Part shown: positions 27,859 through 38,161 of the stretch, one piece after another
Layout: each line of letters starts with the position of its first letter
Position numbering within the stretch: the stretch's first letter is position 1
Source: Microbacterium sp.
GTDB taxonomy: Bacteria > Actinomycetota > Actinomycetes > Actinomycetales > Microbacteriaceae
DNA: 64,000 nucleotides
Reading direction: 5' to 3'
Assembly: GCF_031179285.1 (NCBI RefSeq)
Contig: NZ_JAPSHY010000006.1
Coordinates: forward strand, 62,001 to 126,000
Position numbers and translations under genes: made by a program
The notes under the pieces: generated by a model
The model's database searches: none
Seen by the model: only the letters and a program-made list of their open reading frames with translations
What the model was told of the DNA's origin: nothing

Positions 27859-29079
27859 TCAGCCGACGCGTTCGGCGACCGGCTCCGCGTGCTCACGCGC
27901 CGCAGGTGACGGCGGAGGCGATGATGTCGACGGCGGGCCGGCGGCGGCATCCCGCCATCGCCTGGCCACGCCCGCGCTCAGCCGCGCCCAGGTGCGGTCA
28001 CGGATGAAGATCGAGTCGATCGCGATCATCGTGAGCGAGAACCAGGGAAGCCCCATCAGCACGGCGATGCCGATGTGGAAGGAGAGGATGCCGATGAGAC
28101 CCAGGAGACGGGTCGGGCGCGTGAGCAGCATGAGCGGGAAGGCGACCTGCAGGATGATCGACCCCCAGCTGAAGGCCACCACCATCGGTCCCCACGCCGT
28201 CACCAGGTCGCTGAGCACCGGCCATGTGCCGAAGCGGGCCGTCTGCAGCGGGTTGTAGACCGCGTAGCCCTCGGCCCACGGGTCGCCCCCTGCCTTGAAC
28301 AGTGCGCCGGAGGCATACACGAAGCAGACCTGCGCGGTGAGAGCGACGAGCGCGAGGTTGTGCAAAACCGTGCCGATCAACGCGGGCTGACTGTCGGGGG
28401 CGAACCACTCGCCCTTCTTCGCCCGCCGCCGCGCGTCGATCGACCACCGCGCCGCGGGGTCAGCGAAGAACAGCAGCAGCAGGGCGATGCGGAACATGTT
28501 GTCGCCCTGATCGCCGACCATGTCATTCGCCTCGATGAATCCGATCCACATGCAGAAGAAGACCGGAAGCACGATACGGAAGCGCCAGCCGATGGTGAAC
28601 AGCACCGCCAGTACCGCCAGCAGCAGGTACATCACCGTGTAGAGGACGTCATTGCCCATCACGGCGTGGAAGGCGCTGAACACCCAGATCTTCGGGAAGT
28701 CGCTCACGGGCTCGGCGAGCTCTCCGTTCCACGCCGAGCCGGAGCCGAATGTGTACAGCCTCGTCGAGAAGTTCGATGCCAGCAGACCCAGCGCGGTGAC
28801 GCCGAACAGGATGCGGGTGACGGCGAGACCGTAGAGCGCCTTCTTGCCGCCGTAGAGCCAGCTTTCGATGAAGCCCGAGATCTGTTCGATGGCAGAGATC
28901 ACCATCGCCCAGAAGCCGGCGATCATGGCACCCGCGAACGTGAGCACCCGTGTGCTCATGGGCGGCTGAGGCGACGATGCCCTCTCGCCCGTCGAGTCCT
29001 TGCCGTTCTTCGTGGCAGAAGGAGCCGCAGTGGGCGTCACGTCCGGCCGCGCGTCGCGTTTGACCTTGGTGCCGCTCAT
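27859..29079 (-). CDS. HTTM (vitamin K carboxylase-like) membrane protein
   Basis: 406 aa. A hydrophilic N-terminal ~55 residues is followed by about eight hydrophobic segments (for example LTFAGAMIAGFWAMVIS, LLLAVLAVLFTIGW, LLGLIGILSFHIGIAVLMG) and a Pro/Ala/Ser tail. The segment DNMFRIALLLLFFADPAARWS and the late FHIGIA fit the HTTM domain, related to the membrane part of vitamin K-dependent gamma-carboxylase. Bacterial function is largely unknown. The ATG at 29079 overlaps the DUF5819 stop (ATGA), so the two proteins are made together and probably act as a membrane pair. A strong hairpin closes the unit. Confidence 0.8.
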   Translation of the reverse strand: MSGTKVKRDARPDVTPTAAPSATKNGKDSTGERASSPQPPMSTRVLTFAGAMIAGFWAMVISAIEQISGFIESWLYGGKKALYGLAVTRILFGVTALGLLASNFSTRLYTFGSGSAWNGELAEPVSDFPKIWVFSAFHAVMGNDVLYTVMYLLLAVLAVLFTIGWRFRIVLPVFFCMWIGFIEANDMVGDQGDNMFRIALLLLFFADPAARWSIDARRRAKKGEWFAPDSQPALIGTVLHNLALVALTAQVCFVYASGALFKAGGDPWAEGYAVYNPLQTARFGTWPVLSDLVTAWGPMVVAFSWGSIILQVAFPLMLLTRPTRLLGLIGILSFHIGIAVLMGLPWFSLTMIAIDSIFIRDRTWARLSAGVARRWRDAAAGPPSTSSPPPSPAAREHAEPVAERVG

Positions 29080-29855
29080 CGCTGTGACCTCTCGAACTGG
29101 CTGCGGAACACGTCGCCGAAGGCGTCCCGGCTCTGTCCCTCTTCCTCCAGTGGCGCACGCCAGCCGGTGGTCGAGAACGTCGGGTCAGGCCGCTGCGCGT
29201 TGGGCTTGTTCCGGTCGGCGTACGGCACGACGTTCTGGCGGCTGACGCGGTACTGCACCTTCACCACACCGTCACCCCAGATGGCGTAGGCGACCTGCGT
29301 GGCATAGGCGGTGGCCATGTGCTCCTCGCGCATGTATGCCGCGGTGGAGGGCCCCTCGCCCTCGAGCTTGTCGAAGGAGCGGACCATCCACTCCTCCCAG
29401 TCGTCCTTGTCGAAGTCGAGGGCGATGACGGCCTTCTGCTCCTCGTTGAGCTTGTTGTACGCGTTCATCTGACCGCTGGCGACCTCGCTGGACTGGATGC
29501 CGGCGCGGGGCGGGAACAGGTTGTAGCGGATCATCGAGAGCTCGACATCGGTGGCACTCACCCAGCCGGTCTCGACTTCCTCGCCGTCTTCCTTCACGAT
29601 CGCGCGGACGTTGAAGTGATAGTCGCCGTTGATCGGCTCGGGAGCGAAGACGCTCCAGGACTGGCCGAACATCGGGAGCATGTATCCGGCGAGCACTTGC
29701 TGCGTCGGAATCTCGCGCAGCGCCGAGTAGGGAGCGATCCACAGGAACGACGCGAAGACGTGCCACAGGGTGAGCAGGCACGCCGCGAACGCGATGAGCC
29801 TCACCCACCACGTGGGTCGAGGTCGGGTCTTGGCACCCGCGATGGCGTCAGTCAT
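29076..29855 (-). CDS. DUF5819 family protein, partner of the HTTM protein
   Basis: 259 aa with one N-terminal transmembrane helix (~18-40, LIAFAACLLTLWHVFASFLW) and an outside domain with GQSWSVFAPEPI and a WVSATDVELSMIRYN segment. This is the pattern of DUF5819 proteins, which are regularly encoded next to HTTM proteins in actinobacteria. Biochemical role unknown. GAGGAG lies 9 bases before the ATG at 29855. It follows the LPxTG gene, from which it is separated by a hairpin, and overlaps HTTM at its 3' end. Confidence 0.8.
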   Translation of the reverse strand: MTDAIAGAKTRPRPTWWVRLIAFAACLLTLWHVFASFLWIAPYSALREIPTQQVLAGYMLPMFGQSWSVFAPEPINGDYHFNVRAIVKEDGEEVETGWVSATDVELSMIRYNLFPPRAGIQSSEVASGQMNAYNKLNEEQKAVIALDFDKDDWEEWMVRSFDKLEGEGPSTAAYMREEHMATAYATQVAYAIWGDGVVKVQYRVSRQNVVPYADRNKPNAQRPDPTFSTTGWRAPLEEEGQSRDAFGDVFRSQFERSQR

Positions 29856-29890
29856 TCATTGTCTCCTCGGAGTCCCCAGACTGCCGAGAG

Positions 29891-29919
29891 GTCGGGGTCG
29901 CCCTGTGGACGACCCCGAC
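29891..29919 (-). terminator. Hairpin terminator after the LPxTG protein gene
   Basis: 10-base perfect arms (GTCGGGGTCG and complement) around a 9-base loop, starting ~25 bases after the stop at 29944 on the minus strand. No T-run follows. Confidence 0.6.
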
Positions 29920-29943
29920 CCCCGGTTTATTGCGATGTGTTCG

Positions 29944-32900
29944 TTACTCGGCGGTGATGGCCTCACGGCGCTTGGCGAGAGCGAAGACGCTCACACCTGC
30001 ACCGAGCAGCAGCAGCATACCGGCTGCGATCAGCAGACCCAGCGGCACATCGCCACCGGTCGACGGGAGGTTCCCGCCGCCGCTGGCCGAGCCGCTTGCA
30101 CTCGCCGAGGCGGAGGTGCTGGCCGACGCCGTTGCCGTCGCCGTCGTGGTGGTCGTCGCCGTTGCTACCGCAGCCGCTGCGGGGTCAGCCGCTGCGTCCG
30201 CATCCACGTCCGCCGCAGCCGCCGCCGAAGCGTCAGCCGAGGAGGAGGCGATGGCCGCTGCGTCCGACGCCGCCGAGGCGTTGGCGTTGGCCGCCGACGT
30301 CGCAGCCGCGTTGGTGTCATTCGAGGCGTCCGCCTGTGCGGCAGCCTGTGCCGCAACTGCTGCCGCCGCGTTGACGTCGGCGTCAGCCGTCGCCGAAGCG
30401 GTCGTCGATGCATCCTCGTTCGCCGCAGCCGAAGCTGCCGCGGTGGCGTCGACATCTGCCGCAGCCGTCGCACTGGAGGTCGCGTCATCGTCAGACAGCG
30501 CCGCCGCGACCGCAGCCGCAACCGCTGCCGGGTCGGCGTCGACATCCGCGTCAGCCGAAGCCGAGGCCGAAGCCGCCGCGTTGGCGTTGACGTTGGCCGT
30601 GGCTTCTGCCGCAGCCTCCGCGTCGGCGTCTGCCGCAGCGGTGGCCGAGGCGTTGGCCGAGGAGGCGGCGGTGGCCGCAGCCTCCGACGCGGTCGAGGCG
30701 TTGGCGTTGGCTGCGGCCGTTGCCGCGGCATTCACGTCCGACGTGGCGTCGGCGTCTGCCAGTGCTGCTGCCTGCGCTGCAGCCGCAGCGCTCGAGGTCG
30801 CCGTGGCCGAGGCCGTGGTCGATGCATCAGCGTCCGCTGTCGCCAGCGCTGCAGACTGGGAAGCCGCAACCGCAGCCGGGTCGGCGTCGACATCAGCATC
30901 CGCCGAAGCCGCAGTCGAGGCCTGCGTGGTGGCGTCGGCGTTCGCCGCTGCGACCGCGGCCGCGACCGCAGCCGGGTCAGCGTCGACGTCAGCATCAGCC
31001 GAAGCAGATGCCGAGGCCGCCGCGTTCACGTTCGCCGCAGCTTCGACGGAGGCGTCCGTCGATGAGTCGGCGATCGCTGCAGCTTCTGCCGCGCTCGATG
31101 CGTTGGCGTTGGTCGCAGCACTGGCGTCTGCAGCCGTCGTCGACGAGGCGTCGGCGAGAGCCGCCGCCTGAGCCGCGACTGCAGCGTTGGCGTTGGCTGC
31201 CGAGGTGGCGTCGGCCGTTGCTGCCGTGGAGGCGTCAGCGGTCGCTGCCGCAGCCGCGGCTGCCACTGCGTCAGCGTCTGCCGCCGCCGTGGCGTCGGTC
31301 TCGGCCTCGGCCAGAGCAGCCGCCTGAGCTGCTGCCTGTGCCGACGCGTTGCTGGCGTTGTCCGCGTTCGCGGAGGCTGCGGCGGATGCCGAAGCGTTCG
31401 CGTTGTCCGGGATCACGACCTCAGCCTCGGCGAAGACCGAGGAGGAGGAGAGGTCGATGTTGACGGCACCCAGGGAGGGCAGCAGCTCCAGGCTGACCGC
31501 GCTGACCGTGAAGCCGCGGTCGAGGTGACCGGCGGTCGGGTCGGTGTTGCCGGTCTGGCCGACAGCGGGCTGCTCGTTGATCGTGATCTCCACGACCTCG
31601 TTCAGCGCACCGAGCACCGGGTCAAGGCTTGCGAGCACCGGGTCGGTGATCGCGTCGACCGCCGTCGGAAGACCCGAGGTGATGCCGGTGAGGAGCGTCG
31701 CAACGACAGGTGTGAGCGTGTTCGTCAGTGCGGTGAGAATCGGCGTCGTGATGACACCGAGAATCGTTCCTGCGGGGATGCCCAGGACAGAACCCTCGAC
31801 CGTCACCGTTGGAGCACCAGGCAGTGTGCCGGCGAGCTGACCGAGCGTGGAGTTGACCGTGATGTCGAAGTCTGCTGCGGAACCGAGCAGCAGATCAAGG
31901 TTGCCGGCGAGAGTAATCGTGACACCCAGGTTGTTGACGAGGTCGGTCACCACGGTCACCACGCGCGTCGACAGTGATGCCAGCGCCTCGGCGACAGCGT
32001 CGGAGATCGCGTCGATCGCCGCCTCGTCGAGGAGGAGCGTGTTCGGGGCGAGGCCGTTCAGGCTGCCGCCGTCGACGATCTGCTCGAGGTCGATCGTGAC
32101 GACCCCGGTTCCCAGGTCGATCGAGACGAGCTCGTTCGCGTCGGTAAGCGGCGTGGCGAGCAGCGTCGTCGTGGCCGCCTCGATCGCTGCGGGCAGGCCT
32201 TCGATGGAGGCCGTTCCGCCACCCACTGTGATTGCCGCGACCGTGGGAATACCGAGGTCAAGGTCAACCGCGCCCACGATGGAGTCGATCACCCCACCGG
32301 GGCCGACCGCAGTGTTGAGCGTCGTGCCGACACCGGCAAGCAGGGTGGCGAGGTCGCCCGAGATGTCTTCCACCAGCGGGCTGGAGAGGTTGAACTCCGC
32401 ACCGGCGAGGACGTACTCCGACGAGGTGACGCCGTTGACGACGGAAGCGGTCGAGGCGGAAGCGCCGATCTCGAGGGCGAGACCGTCGACGACCTCGTCG
32501 GTGACACCGGTGAGGCCGAGCTGATCGAGCAGCTGGATCAGGTTCACCGTGGCGGGGCCGTACTCACCCGGGTCCTCCCCCGGGTCGATGGCGATGGTTC
32601 CGTCGTCCGTGACCGCGCCGGCGCTCGCGAACGAGCTGGTGGCGGTCGGCGACGACGCGAATGAGTGAAGGGTTCCGACCTCGCCGACGTCGAGCAGGCC
32701 GGCTCCGCCGGCTTCGGAGATGAGCGGAAGCGTGAGTCCGCCACCGAGGTCGACGCTCAGAGCGCCGAGAGCTTCAAGGTTCAGCGGATCGCTGTTGGGC
32801 CCCACGTCGCTCGGGTTTCCCGATGCGGTGCTCGCCGCGTCGAGCAGTGCGGCGCCGAGCAGCTCTGACGAGAGGATCTCTCCGAGAGCCTCCGAGTCGT

Positions 32901-33027
32901 CTGTCGGCGCAGCGTTCGCGGCTGTCGCGATGCCGCCGGCAGCGACCACGGCGGCGACTGTCGCGCCCGCGATCCCTGCTACTAGTGCTCTGCGCTTGCG
33001 CAGAGTGTTCCCCTTGATGGTTTTCAT
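29944..33027 (-). CDS. Choice-of-anchor G family LPxTG surface protein with Ala-rich stalk
   Basis: 1027 aa. A signal peptide (~1-40, ending NAA) is followed by the anchor-G domain (~40-535), with DDSEALGEILSSELLGAALL and GNPSDVGPNSDPL near its start. Residues ~540-980 are almost only Ala, Asp, Ser, Asn and Thr, with a recurrent ADADVDADPAAVAA unit. The tail carries NLPSTGG (~986), a hydrophobic helix and AKRREAITAE, a standard sortase signal, so the protein should be linked to peptidoglycan with the Ala-rich part as a stalk. GGGAGAGG lies 4 bases before the ATG. It has its own terminator. The sortase gene is not in the window. Ligand or role unknown. Confidence 0.85.
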   Translation of the reverse strand: MKTIKGNTLRKRRALVAGIAGATVAAVVAAGGIATAANAAPTDDSEALGEILSSELLGAALLDAASTASGNPSDVGPNSDPLNLEALGALSVDLGGGLTLPLISEAGGAGLLDVGEVGTLHSFASSPTATSSFASAGAVTDDGTIAIDPGEDPGEYGPATVNLIQLLDQLGLTGVTDEVVDGLALEIGASASTASVVNGVTSSEYVLAGAEFNLSSPLVEDISGDLATLLAGVGTTLNTAVGPGGVIDSIVGAVDLDLGIPTVAAITVGGGTASIEGLPAAIEAATTTLLATPLTDANELVSIDLGTGVVTIDLEQIVDGGSLNGLAPNTLLLDEAAIDAISDAVAEALASLSTRVVTVVTDLVNNLGVTITLAGNLDLLLGSAADFDITVNSTLGQLAGTLPGAPTVTVEGSVLGIPAGTILGVITTPILTALTNTLTPVVATLLTGITSGLPTAVDAITDPVLASLDPVLGALNEVVEITINEQPAVGQTGNTDPTAGHLDRGFTVSAVSLELLPSLGAVNIDLSSSSVFAEAEVVIPDNANASASAAASANADNASNASAQAAAQAAALAEAETDATAAADADAVAAAAAAATADASTAATADATSAANANAAVAAQAAALADASSTTAADASAATNANASSAAEAAAIADSSTDASVEAAANVNAAASASASADADVDADPAAVAAAVAAANADATTQASTAASADADVDADPAAVAASQSAALATADADASTTASATATSSAAAAAQAAALADADATSDVNAAATAAANANASTASEAAATAASSANASATAAADADAEAAAEATANVNANAAASASASADADVDADPAAVAAAVAAALSDDDATSSATAAADVDATAAASAAANEDASTTASATADADVNAAAAVAAQAAAQADASNDTNAAATSAANANASAASDAAAIASSSADASAAAAADVDADAAADPAAAAVATATTTTTATATASASTSASASASGSASGGGNLPSTGGDVPLGLLIAAGMLLLLGAGVSVFALAKRREAITAE

Positions 33028-33238
33028 TCGCCTCTCCCGGTGATGCGGAACGTCGTTCGCGTCACAAGGCCCTCCCCAGGCGTCGACAGGTGCCGACAGA
33101 GCTCATGCCTTGCAAGTATTTCGGCGGGCGGATGTGGGTGTCCAGCAATTTCACAGGATGGACATGCTATATACCAGCATATCAGGTGCAGCTCGGAGCG
33201 CGAGCCCTTGAGAACGTCCTTCCCGCGGCTGACTGGAA
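33028..33238. other. 211-bp intergenic region between LPxTG gene and recQ
   Basis: It contains the only notably AT-rich patch nearby (33165-33185). On the minus strand ATGCT and AGCAT form an inverted pair around GGTATAT, which could be promoter or operator for the LPxTG gene. The recQ 3' end lies at the right. No gene seen. Confidence 0.3.
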
Positions 33239-35242
<2,004 letters not shown>

Positions 35243-35254
35243 CCCTCCAGCGTA
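35243..35254 (-). promoter_or_regulatory. Leaderless-type promoter of recQ
   Basis: Minus-strand TACGCT (35254-35249) followed by 6 bases and the ATG at 35242. Confidence 0.5.
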
Positions 35255-35299
35255 ACGATCGCCACCGACCCCGGCGCGCTGTCCACAACCGCCGCGCGA

Positions 35300-35917
35300 T
35301 CATCCGGCCACGGCGACTGCGAGACCGACGATCATGCCGGCGCCCATGAGGATCAGGAATCCTCCCGCGATCTTCGTGACCCACGGCACGATGCGCGTGG
35401 CGGCTGTCACCGCGCGACGCGAACCGAGGGCGACGGCGATGAAGAGGTCCCACACGAGCACGATCGAGAACATCCATATCCCATACGCCACGAGCTCGGC
35501 CGGGCCCGACTCGGAGACGACGGTCGCGAGGCTGACGTAGAAGAGGGCGTTCTTCGGGTTGAGCAACCCGGAAAGCAGGCCGAGCCCGAAGTTCTCCAGC
35601 CAGGTCGAGCGCCCCGTCGATGCTGCGTCACCGACGTCGATGTCCACCCTGGCGCGGAGGAACATCACGCCGACATAGGCCAGGAACACTCCGCCGGCTG
35701 CCTGGATCACGCCCAGCACGAGGGGATTCGAGATCAGCGAAACGCCCGAGAATGCGGCCCCGATGAAGAGGCCGTTCGCCGCCGCGATGCCGACGCACGC
35801 CCCGCTCGCGATGCGCCACCCGAATGACATCGCGGCGCGCACGATGAGGAAGAAGTCCACACCGGGGATCAACAGGGCGAGGAAGTGCGCCGCTGCCACA
35901 GCGATGAACTGTTCCAT
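35300..35917 (-). CDS. LysE/RhtB-family amino acid exporter
   Basis: 205 aa from the ATG at 35917 (MEQFIAVAAAHFLALLIPG); GGAG lies 6 bases upstream, so I prefer it to an ATG 11 codons earlier. Six hydrophobic helices are visible and the family signature LIPGVDFFLIVRAAMSFGW starts near residue 16, with NPKNALFYVSL in the middle loop. LysE/RhtB proteins export amino acids or analogues. The AraC regulator gene ends 76 bp upstream in the same direction, so it may control this exporter (inference). Substrate unknown. Confidence 0.9.
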   Translation of the reverse strand: MEQFIAVAAAHFLALLIPGVDFFLIVRAAMSFGWRIASGACVGIAAANGLFIGAAFSGVSLISNPLVLGVIQAAGGVFLAYVGVMFLRARVDIDVGDAASTGRSTWLENFGLGLLSGLLNPKNALFYVSLATVVSESGPAELVAYGIWMFSIVLVWDLFIAVALGSRRAVTAATRIVPWVTKIAGGFLILMGAGMIVGLAVAVAG

Positions 35918-35992
35918 GCTCACTCCAGCCGCTTCGACGAACGTCGTCAAGCGTGGCGGAGCGCGGCGGATGCGTCTTGAACGAAATTGCGC

Positions 35993-36784
35993 TCAGCCGC
36001 GGTAGGCGCCCGGAGACGCTGCGACGTGAGCGCGGAACACCCGATGGAAATGACTCTGATCGGCGAAGCCGAGCGCGTGAGCGGTCTCGGCCTGCGAACG
36101 GCCTTCTCGCAGCATGTCGCGTGCCGCGACGACCCGGTGGTTCTGGCGCCAGGCCAGCGGCGCCATCCCGGTCGCCTGCTTCATCGCCCGGATCAGCTGG
36201 AACCTGTCCATCCCGGCGAGCGCGGCCAGTTCGCCCAGAGGCGGGTTGGTCTCGTCGTCGCGCAGACGCTCCAGCACCGGCTCGAGCGTCGAGAGCAGTT
36301 CGCCCTCACCAGCGGGAGCCATACGTCGGTCGGGAGCGTGCCGGTCACAGTCGCCCAGGGCCCCGCGGAATTCCGCCTCGATGCGTTCGGCGCTGACCCC
36401 CACGCCGTCGAAAAGCAGATCGTTGAGCTCGGAGAACCGCCGATGCACCGACCGCTGCCGGAACACCGTGATGCCGTCGAGCAGATCGCTCGCGGACGAC
36501 GCGAGGAGCCCCGCGATCCAGTCCTGGTCGGCTTGGATCATCTGATAGCGCCACCGGCCGCGATCCGGGTTGCACGCGTGGACGTGCCCGGCCGGAATGA
36601 GCACGACATCTCCGGCCGCGAGCCGCACCGACGACTCCCCCGCTCCGGTGAACACGGTCGTGCCGGAATCGACGAGACCGATCGAGAAGCGCTCGTGGGT
36701 GTGGAGGCGATAGCACGCGATCTCCTGGCACGAGCGCCGCGACTCAAGCCGAGGGATCACGCCGCTGTGTGTGAACTCGCTCAT
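35993..36784 (-). CDS. AraC-family transcriptional regulator with cupin sensor domain
   Basis: 263 aa from the ATG at 36784 (MSEFTHSGVIPR), with AAGGAGG 7 bases upstream; a longer reading frame runs into the divergent gene and is rejected. Residues ~15-120 form an AraC-type cupin (HTHERFSIGLV, AGDVVLIPAGHVHACNPD). The C-terminal ~100 residues hold two helix-turn-helix units (LGELAALAGMDRFQLIRAM; AETAHALGFADQSHFHRVFRAH). Genes of this architecture are often next to LysE exporters, as here, and act as activators sensing the exported compound. The regulator and the acetyltransferase gene are divergent, sharing a ~66-bp region. Confidence 0.93.
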   Translation of the reverse strand: MSEFTHSGVIPRLESRRSCQEIACYRLHTHERFSIGLVDSGTTVFTGAGESSVRLAAGDVVLIPAGHVHACNPDRGRWRYQMIQADQDWIAGLLASSASDLLDGITVFRQRSVHRRFSELNDLLFDGVGVSAERIEAEFRGALGDCDRHAPDRRMAPAGEGELLSTLEPVLERLRDDETNPPLGELAALAGMDRFQLIRAMKQATGMAPLAWRQNHRVVAARDMLREGRSQAETAHALGFADQSHFHRVFRAHVAASPGAYRG

Positions 36785-36837
36785 CCTCCGCCTCCTTCGC
36801 ACGCGACCGATCCGCGCCGACCGTCCCGGGGCAAGAC

Positions 36838-36850
36838 TACGCTCGACGGT
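36838..36850 (+). promoter_or_regulatory. Leaderless-type promoter of the acetyltransferase gene
   Basis: TACGCT (36838-36843) followed by 7 bases and the ATG at 36851. No Shine-Dalgarno is visible. Confidence 0.5.
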
Positions 36851-37165
36851 ATGACCGACGTCACCGTCATCCGCAACGATGAGCAGTCCCGCTACGAGGT
36901 CCGAACCGACGGCGCGCTCGCAGGTTTCGCCGCGTTCGACCGGCGCCACGGTGCGATCCGTTTCACGCACACCGAGATCGATCCCGCGTTCCAGGGGCAA
37001 GGACTCGCGGGTCGGCTGGCCGCCGACGCACTGGCGGATGCCGCGGCATCCGGCGAGGACATCGTTCCCCTATGTCCCTACATCGCGAAATATCTCCAGA
37101 CCCACGAGGTCGAAGGTGCGCAGATCCGCTGGCCGCGCACCACCAGCGCGTCCGCAGAGAACTGA
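36851..37165 (+). CDS. Small GNAT acetyltransferase (YjdJ/NATD1-like)
   Basis: 104 aa, short but normal for this GNAT subfamily. The acetyl-CoA-binding segment is FQGQGLAGRLAADAL (~47-61), preceded by RFTHTEIDP, and the ending has VPLCPYIAKYLQTH, typical of the YjdJ/NATD1 group. The substrate is unknown. It is followed after 10 bp by the pirin gene, so the two are probably one operon. The ATG at 36851 follows a -10 box by 7 bases. Confidence 0.88.
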   Translation: MTDVTVIRNDEQSRYEVRTDGALAGFAAFDRRHGAIRFTHTEIDPAFQGQGLAGRLAADALADAAASGEDIVPLCPYIAKYLQTHEVEGAQIRWPRTTSASAEN

Positions 37166-37175
37166 GGAGCATCGG

Positions 37176-38105
37176 GTGGCGGAGCAGGCGATCGGGCCGC
37201 GGCGGATCATCCTCGAGCCCCGAGAAGTACCCCTCGGCGGCGTCCGCGGCATGAGCGTGCTGCGCTCGCTGCCGCATCGCAATCTGCCGACCATCGGCGC
37301 CTGGTGCTTTCTCGACCGGTTCGGACCGGATGAGACGCGGATGCGCGTCGAACCTCATCCGCACATCGGTCTGCAGACCGTGACGTGGCCGCTCCTCGGC
37401 GAGATCCGGCATCGGGACTCCCTCGGCAGCGATGCAGACCTTCGGCGCGGTCAGCTCAACCTGACGACGGCAGGCAACGGCATCTCCCACTCGGAGTACT
37501 CGATCGGTGAGAATCCGGTGCCGCTGGATGCGCTGCAGTTCTGGGTCGTGCTGCCCGAATCGGCAAGGCACGGAGCGGGCGGCTTCGAGCAGCACACCGA
37601 CCTCCCCTCCCTTGCGCTGACGGCTGCGGAGGGGCAGGATGCCGCGGCCACCGTCGTGCTCGGCGAGTTCGCCGGGGTGCATTCGCCGGCCACCGTCCAC
37701 ACACCCATCGTCGGAGCGGAGATCCGCCTCGCCCCCGGCTCACGGTTGACTCTGCCGCTGCAGACAGGTTGGGAGCACGCCGTGATGCTCGTCGACGGTG
37801 ACGCCGAGGTCGCCGAGCATCGCATGTCGCTGAACGAGCTGCTGTACGTCGGAGACTCGCGCGAGGGTGTCGAGGTCTCCTCCGCCGACGGCGCGCTGCT
37901 GTTCCTCCTCGGGGGCGAGCCCTTCGGGGAGGACCTCGTGATGTGGTGGAACTTCGCCGGCCGTACGCACGACGAGATCGCCGCCGCCCGCGACGACTGG
38001 GAAGCGGCATCCGCGCGCTTCGGGATCGTCCCTGGGCACGACGAGCGCATTCCCGCTCCGCCGCTTCCGCCGGTGCGGCTGATGCCACGGACCCGCAAGC
38101 TCTGA
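37176..38105 (+). CDS. Pirin family protein (cupin metal enzyme)
   Basis: 309 aa from a GTG at 37176, with GAGGAG 6-7 bases upstream and the acetyltransferase stop 10 bp before. The N-terminal cupin carries the four pirin metal ligands in their usual spacing: His61, His63 (PHPHIGLQ), His105 and Glu107 (GISHSEY). The C-terminal cupin has LLFLLGGEPFGEDLVMWWNF. Some pirins have quercetinase activity, others regulate enzymes; the role here cannot be told. A symmetric hairpin follows the stop. Confidence 0.92.
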   Translation: MAEQAIGPRRIILEPREVPLGGVRGMSVLRSLPHRNLPTIGAWCFLDRFGPDETRMRVEPHPHIGLQTVTWPLLGEIRHRDSLGSDADLRRGQLNLTTAGNGISHSEYSIGENPVPLDALQFWVVLPESARHGAGGFEQHTDLPSLALTAAEGQDAAATVVLGEFAGVHSPATVHTPIVGAEIRLAPGSRLTLPLQTGWEHAVMLVDGDAEVAEHRMSLNELLYVGDSREGVEVSSADGALLFLLGGEPFGEDLVMWWNFAGRTHDEIAAARDDWEAASARFGIVPGHDERIPAPPLPPVRLMPRTRKL

Positions 38106-38117
38106 GGGTCACGCAGA

Positions 38118-38147
38118 GGCGCCCGGACTCCTCGGAGTCCGGGCGCC
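38118..38147. terminator. Bidirectional hairpin between pirin and subtilase genes
   Basis: Perfect arms GGCGCCCGGACTCC and complement around TC, in the 56-bp gap between two convergent stops. It can serve both strands. Confidence 0.75.
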
Positions 38148-38161
38148 GCTGTCGTCTGCGC

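Noticed and set aside
30100..31400. Tandem GC-rich repeats that could be a minisatellite or array
   Set aside because: They translate in the minus-strand gene as the Ala/Asp/Ser stalk between signal peptide and LPSTG; the plus-strand frames over it are shadows.
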